Made by a program: the position numbers and the translations under genes. The notes below the pieces were generated by a model. The model was not told where the DNA came from, searched no databases, and saw only the letters and a program-made list of their open reading frames with translations. A DNA stretch of 64,000 nt, taken from Anaerolineales bacterium. Its GTDB lineage: Bacteria; Chloroflexota; Anaerolineae; Anaerolineales; Villigracilaceae. The stretch spans positions 1 through 64,000 of the forward strand of contig CAKKRM010000164.1 in NCBI GenBank assembly GCA_919902735.1, read 5' to 3'. Shown piece by piece: positions 59,905 to 64,000 of the stretch (the stretch's first letter is position 1; each line of letters starts with the position of its first letter).

Positions 59905-60744
59905 TTATCCCGACAACCCGGGGAATCCGCTCCACGTGCCGGTGAATTGCAGTCGGAGCAGGTCAATGCTGAGGATCATGAGCAGGGCCAGGGTCAGGCC
60001 TGAAGCGAACGGCAGCCAGAGCTGGCGGATATTGTCAAAGGTGTTGTCCTGTTTCATGATGATGATCCATAAAATGGTGAAAACCAAAACCAGCAGAGAC
60101 AATGTGCCCAGCGTGCTGAGGTAGGCAATGGGGTAGAGGACGATGGGGCTGTCTGTCAACACAAGCAGGTTGATGACAACGATCAAAGCAATGAGAATGC
60201 CGAAGGGTTTCCATTCGAGCGCGGGGCGGTCATCCGTTTCGCGCCAGAGGGATTGGTTGACGATGGGGTACAAAACTGCCGCAAGCGCAATGCCCATGCC
60301 TGAACCTGTAAACAGACGCAGAACATTGTTGGGGATGTAAAGGTTGGGGATCTGGTCGAGCGCGCCGCCAGAAGTTTGTTTGAGCAGATAAAGATAGGAG
60401 TTGCTGCCGTCGATGCCGAAGGCGAGGAAGAAAAGCACAAGGACTGCAATGATCCCGCGCGAGGGAAGTTTGCTGCGTTTTCCGCTCACGAAAACCTGAA
60501 AGATGAGGGCAATCCCTGCGGCGTAGAATTCACCTGTGCAGCGCGCGCAGAGCGGAAGCTGGCGGTCGCCAATGTGAAAGGAACGCGCATCGATGCGGTG
60601 ACAGACGGCGTACCCGATGGCATCCAATTTGCCGAGCGCGCCTTCGGGGGATATGTACATCCACGCGCTAAAGGCGATGATTGCCGCAATGGGCACGAAC
60701 CATTTGAGTATGGTTTGAAACAGGGATGTCTGGTTTGTATTCAT
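59905..60744 (-). CDS. DUF2085 family membrane protein
   Basis: This 279-residue membrane protein contains the DUF2085 core YAVCHRIDARSFHIGDRQLPLCARCTGEFYAAG, with the conserved Cys/His (CHR, CARC) and several helices. Members are unannotated, small inner-membrane proteins. A TATAAT box lies 7 nt before the ATG on the reverse strand, suggesting a leaderless start. Cotranscribed with the DUF4126 gene. Confidence 0.85.
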   Translation of the reverse strand: MNTNQTSLFQTILKWFVPIAAIIAFSAWMYISPEGALGKLDAIGYAVCHRIDARSFHIGDRQLPLCARCTGEFYAAGIALIFQVFVSGKRSKLPSRGIIAVLVLFFLAFGIDGSNSYLYLLKQTSGGALDQIPNLYIPNNVLRLFTGSGMGIALAAVLYPIVNQSLWRETDDRPALEWKPFGILIALIVVINLLVLTDSPIVLYPIAYLSTLGTLSLLVLVFTILWIIIMKQDNTFDNIRQLWLPFASGLTLALLMILSIDLLRLQFTGTWSGFPGLSG

Positions 60745-60751
60745 CGGTCAC

Positions 60752-60757
60752 ATTATA
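60752..60757 (-). promoter_or_regulatory. -10 box for a leaderless transcript
   Basis: TATAAT on the reverse strand followed by 7 nt and the DUF2085 start codon at 60744. Confidence 0.65.
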
Positions 60758-60901
60758 TGGGGGATGAGGGTGAATTGCAAGAAACGACGTGATTATGCGC
60801 TGGCGGTGTTATCATCGGAGTGCGGGCTTGAGTCCGCTTGCCCTGACAGACTGAAGTCTGCAATCCGTTATCCAAGATGATTGAAGAAAGGGAGTTACCC
60901 A

Positions 60902-61984
60902 ATGAAACGAATTGGAATTCTCACAGGCGGAGGGGATGCGCCGGGATTGAATGCGGTCATCCGCGCGGCGGTGAAGACTGCGATCAATGAATATAAATGT
61001 GAGGTCTTCGGGATACGAGATGGGTACGATGGCTTTCTTGAAGAGAATGGCATTGTTCCGCTTGGCATGAATGAGGTTAGCGGAATCCTGCCGCGCGGCG
61101 GGACGATTCTTGGTACGGCCAATCGCGGCAACCCGTATGCGCGGAAGGTCATCCGCGATGGCAGGGAAGTGACCATCGATCTCTCGAATGAAATTGTAAA
61201 GGGAATTGAAAAACTAAAGATGGATGCCCTGCTGGTTTTAGGCGGAGACGGCACGCTTCACATTGCGCACGAACTTGCCCAAAAAGGTGTGCCTGTCATT
61301 GGCGTCCCTAAAACAATTGACAACGACATTGGCGGCACGGAAGTCACCTTTGGTTTTGATACCGCGCTCAACATTGCCACCGAAGCATTGGATCGTTTGC
61401 ATACCACTGCCGAGTCGCATCACCGCGCCATGGTGCTTGAATTGATGGGACGCGATGCGGGCTTCATTGCTTTGCAGGCGGGCATCTCTGGCGGGGCGGA
61501 TGTGATTCTGATTCCAGAAATTCCATTTAAGTTTGAGAGTGTGATGGCAAAGATCCGCGAGCGCGCAGAAAAAGGGAGCAAGTTTAGCCTGCTTGCGGTT
61601 TCAGAGGGAGCGAAGTTGCAGGGCGGTGGGCAGATTTTCTCACGCAAAGGGGATGAAGTATATGTGCCGCGCCTGGGTGGGATCGGACATGCGGTTGCTG
61701 AATACATCGAGAGTCAGGGCTTCGAATCACGCGTGACTGTGTTAGGGCACCTGCAACGAGGCGGAACTCCCACCGCTTTTGACCGCATGTTGGCAACCCG
61801 TTATGGCGCGGCGGCTGTCCGTTTGGCGGCGCGCGGCGGATTCGACCGCATGGTGGCGTTGCGCTGTGGCGAGATCACAGACCTTCCGCTTGAAGAAGCA
61901 ACCGCTGTCCCCAAACGTGTGAGGCTGAACGGCGATGCGGTCATCACCGCCCGCAACCTCGGCATTTCATTTGGGGATGAGTAA
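60902..61984 (+). CDS. pfkA: 6-phosphofructokinase
   Basis: This 360-residue glycolytic enzyme phosphorylates fructose-6-phosphate. The phosphoryl-donor loop reads GGDGT (114-118), with Gly at the ATP-selecting position, while the catalytic loop reads PKTIDND (136-142), with Lys instead of the Gly of classic bacterial ATP-enzymes. This G/K combination occurs in actinobacterial-type ATP-PFKs, so ATP is the likely donor. Other motifs: TGGGDAPGLNAVIR at the N-terminus, GRDAGFIAL and HLQRGGTPTAFDR. GGGAG precedes the start at 60902. Confidence 0.95.
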   Translation: MKRIGILTGGGDAPGLNAVIRAAVKTAINEYKCEVFGIRDGYDGFLEENGIVPLGMNEVSGILPRGGTILGTANRGNPYARKVIRDGREVTIDLSNEIVKGIEKLKMDALLVLGGDGTLHIAHELAQKGVPVIGVPKTIDNDIGGTEVTFGFDTALNIATEALDRLHTTAESHHRAMVLELMGRDAGFIALQAGISGGADVILIPEIPFKFESVMAKIRERAEKGSKFSLLAVSEGAKLQGGGQIFSRKGDEVYVPRLGGIGHAVAEYIESQGFESRVTVLGHLQRGGTPTAFDRMLATRYGAAAVRLAARGGFDRMVALRCGEITDLPLEEATAVPKRVRLNGDAVITARNLGISFGDE

Positions 61985-62013
61985 AAAGATAATCCGCAGA
62001 TGTAGAAGATTGT

Positions 62014-62135
62014 GCGTATCATCTCAAAAAGAAGGGGGAAACGTCCCGAAGGTTTCCTCGAAAAACATGGTTGAGCCGCTCAAACCTTCGGGACGGTGTG
62101 CCCCCATCCCCAAAATTTTGAGAAGATACGATTGT
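62014..62135. repeat. Palindromic repeat family A, copy 7, with outer inverted repeat
   Basis: The inner palindrome is CGTCCCGAAGGTTTC (62042) to AAACCTTCGGGACG (62095). An outer pair CGTATCATCTCAAAA...TTTTGAGAAGATACG flanks it, different in sequence from the outer pair of copies 3 and 6. Confidence 0.88.
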
Positions 62136-62144
62136 GCATATAAA

Positions 62145-62233
62145 AAAGAAGGTTGAGGAGCTATCCTCAACCTTCAACCTTCAACCTTCAACTTTCAACC
62201 TTCAACCTTCAACCTTTTAACTTTCAACTTGCA
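62145..62233 (+). repeat. Heptanucleotide tract (CAACCTT type)
   Basis: About ten units of TCAACCT/TCAACTT after a short opposite arm AAGGTTGAGG, ending just before the aminopeptidase stop on the other strand. Confidence 0.9.
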
Positions 62234-62236
62234 AAC

Positions 62237-63361
62237 TCACTTCTCAAACACAAACTGACCATTCTTGTAGAACAACTCACCGTCCACAAGGATTTCTGAG
62301 TCGGTGCGCAGGTCGCAGATCATGTCCCAGTGTATGGAACTCTTATTCTTTGAACCAGTTTCGGGGTAGCCTGCGCCGAGCGCCATGTGGAACGAGCCGC
62401 CGATCTTCTCATCGAACAGGATGTTGCCCGTAAACTGCTGAATGTCAAAATTCGTTCCAATGGCAAACTCACCGAGATACCGTGAGCCTGTATCGCTTTC
62501 GAGAGTCTTGAGCAGGAAGTCTTGATTCTTTTCGGCTTTGGCAGTTTTTACCTGCCCGTTGGTAAAGGTCAACTCCGCGCCCTCCACGCTTGTGCCGCCA
62601 TAGTTTGCCGGGTAAGTGAACTTCACCCAGCCATTGACCGAGTCTTCCACGGGGCCGGTATAAATTTCACCATCGGGCATGTTGTATGTGCCGAACGAAT
62701 TCATGAACGTGCGGCCTTTTACGGAGAGGGTCAAGTCCACGTTGGGGCCGCGCAGAATGACTTGATTTTTGCCCTTCATAAATTCGACAGCAGATTTCTG
62801 TTTTTGTTCCACGCTCTTCCAAAACGCAATTGGGTTTTCCTCATTTGCATGGACTGCGCCGAACACGAAATCCTCATATTCCTTCAGGCTCATGCTCGCA
62901 TCCTGTGCGTAGGCTTCAGTGGGGTAGAGGGTGGTCACCCATTTGAATGTGCCTTCCGCGCCGCGCCGCATTTGCGCTTCGGTAATGGATGAAGTCGCTT
63001 TGGCGCGGCGTTGAATTTTTGTCGGGTCAATATTCGTTGTGCCTTTTGTGTTCGTAGCCGAGTGGATGCGGATGCGTCCCTCGAATTGCTCGTACGCCAG
63101 TTTGTAAAAAGTTGGCACGAAATCGAGCTGGGTGTCTGTGGCATAGGTCAGGTACATTTCATCCTGGCTGAAAGGCATGGTGCCGGGCAAGGCCACCATC
63201 AAATGCGGGTGGCCGCCTTTTTCCAGGATCTGAATATAAAGCTCGCGCAAAAGCGGTTCTGCCGCAGTGGCGCCTTCAAGTAAAATGCGGTCGCCAGGCA
63301 CAACGCGCGCGGAATGTTGCACAAGTACATTTGCGAATTTTGAAACACGTGGATCAGCCAA
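62237..63361 (-). CDS. M29-family metallo-aminopeptidase
   Basis: This 374-residue aminopeptidase belongs to the thermophilic AmpS/PepS family, which needs two metal ions (Co, Zn). Likely ligands are the Glu in SVEGAELTF, Glu of DEKIGGSFHMALG with its His, and SSIHWDMICD (His and Asp). The start is taken as TTG 63361 because AGGAG lies 9 nt upstream of it on the reverse strand; ATG 63388 lies upstream of that site. Confidence 0.9.
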   Translation of the reverse strand: MADPRVSKFANVLVQHSARVVPGDRILLEGATAAEPLLRELYIQILEKGGHPHLMVALPGTMPFSQDEMYLTYATDTQLDFVPTFYKLAYEQFEGRIRIHSATNTKGTTNIDPTKIQRRAKATSSITEAQMRRGAEGTFKWVTTLYPTEAYAQDASMSLKEYEDFVFGAVHANEENPIAFWKSVEQKQKSAVEFMKGKNQVILRGPNVDLTLSVKGRTFMNSFGTYNMPDGEIYTGPVEDSVNGWVKFTYPANYGGTSVEGAELTFTNGQVKTAKAEKNQDFLLKTLESDTGSRYLGEFAIGTNFDIQQFTGNILFDEKIGGSFHMALGAGYPETGSKNKSSIHWDMICDLRTDSEILVDGELFYKNGQFVFEK

Positions 63362-63524
63362 CGGAATTCTCCTGAAATGGAATGGCAAAATTATATCATT
63401 TTCATTATTTCAGGAAATTTGAATACCATTGCCAGGTCACTCGAAAGAGGTAACTTTTGTCACGTGAATTTTCGGCGAAAATGGATATGATTGATGATAA
63501 TTGTTTGATTAGCAAGGAGTACCT

Positions 63525-64000
63525 ATGAATGTTTTATCGACAAAGCAAACAACAGCCTGGGCCGAAGTGGACGAACAGGGACGCCTCATTCTTCCGCCCG
63601 GAGTTGCCAGCCAATACGGGCTGAATCCTGGCTCCAGAGTCCGCCTCGACGAAGGCCACAACTTTGTCCGGATGCACCGCCCCGTGACGCACCTTACCAA
63701 AGTCTACATTGAGCCAACCGTCGCCTGCAACCTGGACTGCATCACCTGCTTCCGCAATGCCTGGGACCAGCCAATAGGACGAATGACCGAGAATACCTTC
63801 GAGAGCATCCTCAATGGTTTGAAGAAAATGGATCCCATACCGAGTGTGTACTTTGGCGGAATCGGCGAACCTCTTTTTCACCAGAAAACCGTGGAATGGA
63901 TTCGGCGCGTCAAGGAACTTGGCGTAAAAGTTGAACTCATTACCAACGGCACGATCCTCACCGAGAAAAAATCCCGTGAATTAATTGACGCAGGCTTGGA
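63525..64000 (+). CDS. AbrB-domain/radical SAM fusion protein (3' end beyond window)
   Basis: The visible 158 residues start with an AbrB/SpoVT-like domain (about 15-48, VDEQGRLILPPGVASQYGLNPGSRVRL) and continue into a radical SAM core with CNLDCITC (CxxxCxxC, about 66-73) and FGGIGEP. This N-terminal pairing is seen in radical SAM maturases of tungsten-containing aldehyde oxidoreductase-type enzymes (family knowledge; assignment inferred). If so, an AOR-like gene should lie beyond the window. AAGGAGT precedes the ATG. The gene is truncated by the window end. Confidence 0.7.
   Translation, partial: MNVLSTKQTTAWAEVDEQGRLILPPGVASQYGLNPGSRVRLDEGHNFVRMHRPVTHLTKVYIEPTVACNLDCITCFRNAWDQPIGRMTENTFESILNGLKKMDPIPSVYFGGIGEPLFHQKTVEWIRRVKELGVKVELITNGTILTEKKSRELIDAGL

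Overview
The window reads as a chromosome segment of a Chloroflexota bacterium, most likely Anaerolineae. This is inferred from the complete 14-gene NADH dehydrogenase (nuo) operon, a giant multi-GAF sensor kinase, PATAN (DUF4388) and MglA-like GTPase genes, an ATP-type phosphofructokinase and many short dispersed repeats. There is no rRNA to confirm it. The first ~1.9 kb (a C-terminal gene fragment, a membrane-anchored hypothetical and a cysteine-rich secreted protein) differs in codon use and protein style. It is either a foreign island or an assembly join.

Region 1 (2.0-18 kb): nuoA-N in canonical order on the + strand, encoding all 14 subunits of complex I. A HEPN/MNT toxin-antitoxin-type pair sits between nuoE and nuoF, and a lone HicB-like gene sits between nuoF and nuoG. 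A tRNA-Lys(CTT) with its own promoter and terminator follows. Region 2 (18.2-28.6 kb): housekeeping genes (DUF554, cobalamin adenosyltransferase, yqeY, PgpH-type HD phosphodiesterase, ybeY, diacylglycerol/undecaprenol kinase, endonuclease IV, GNAT, NarL-type regulator, DinB, SDR, M23 peptidase). Region 3 (28.6-35.1 kb): two secreted subtilisin-like proteases, the second behind a cyclic-di-GMP-I riboswitch plus terminator and the first behind a weaker look-alike leader, followed by two lipoproteins.

Region 4 (35.1-53.4 kb): signalling genes. These include a degenerate receiver, a 28-codon small ORF with a strong ribosome site, a double GNAT, a zinc-ribbon/histone-tail protein and a HAD hydrolase. 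They are followed by a co-directional array: PATAN protein, MglA-like GTPase, alpha/beta hydrolase, V4R protein, left-handed beta-helix protein, acyl-ACP-reductase-like enzyme, receiver/degenerate-GGDEF, a 2467-residue kinase with about 11 GAF domains, a receiver and a second alpha/beta hydrolase with an Asp nucleophile. Region 5 (53.4-58.7 kb): a TPP riboswitch and terminator controlling thiamine pyrophosphokinase and a ThiB-ThiP-ThiQ-like ABC transporter. Region 6 (58.7-64 kb): small membrane proteins, DUF4126, DUF2085, pfkA, an M29 aminopeptidase and the start of an AbrB-radical SAM fusion.

Two genome-scale features stand out. First, short repeats are dense: heptanucleotide tandem tracts between genes and, unusually, in frame inside the thiamine genes; a modular palindromic family with ends CGTCCCG...CGGGACG in seven copies; and several other palindromes. 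Second, at least seven genes have a TATAAT-like box ending 6-8 nt before the start codon, which predicts leaderless transcripts.
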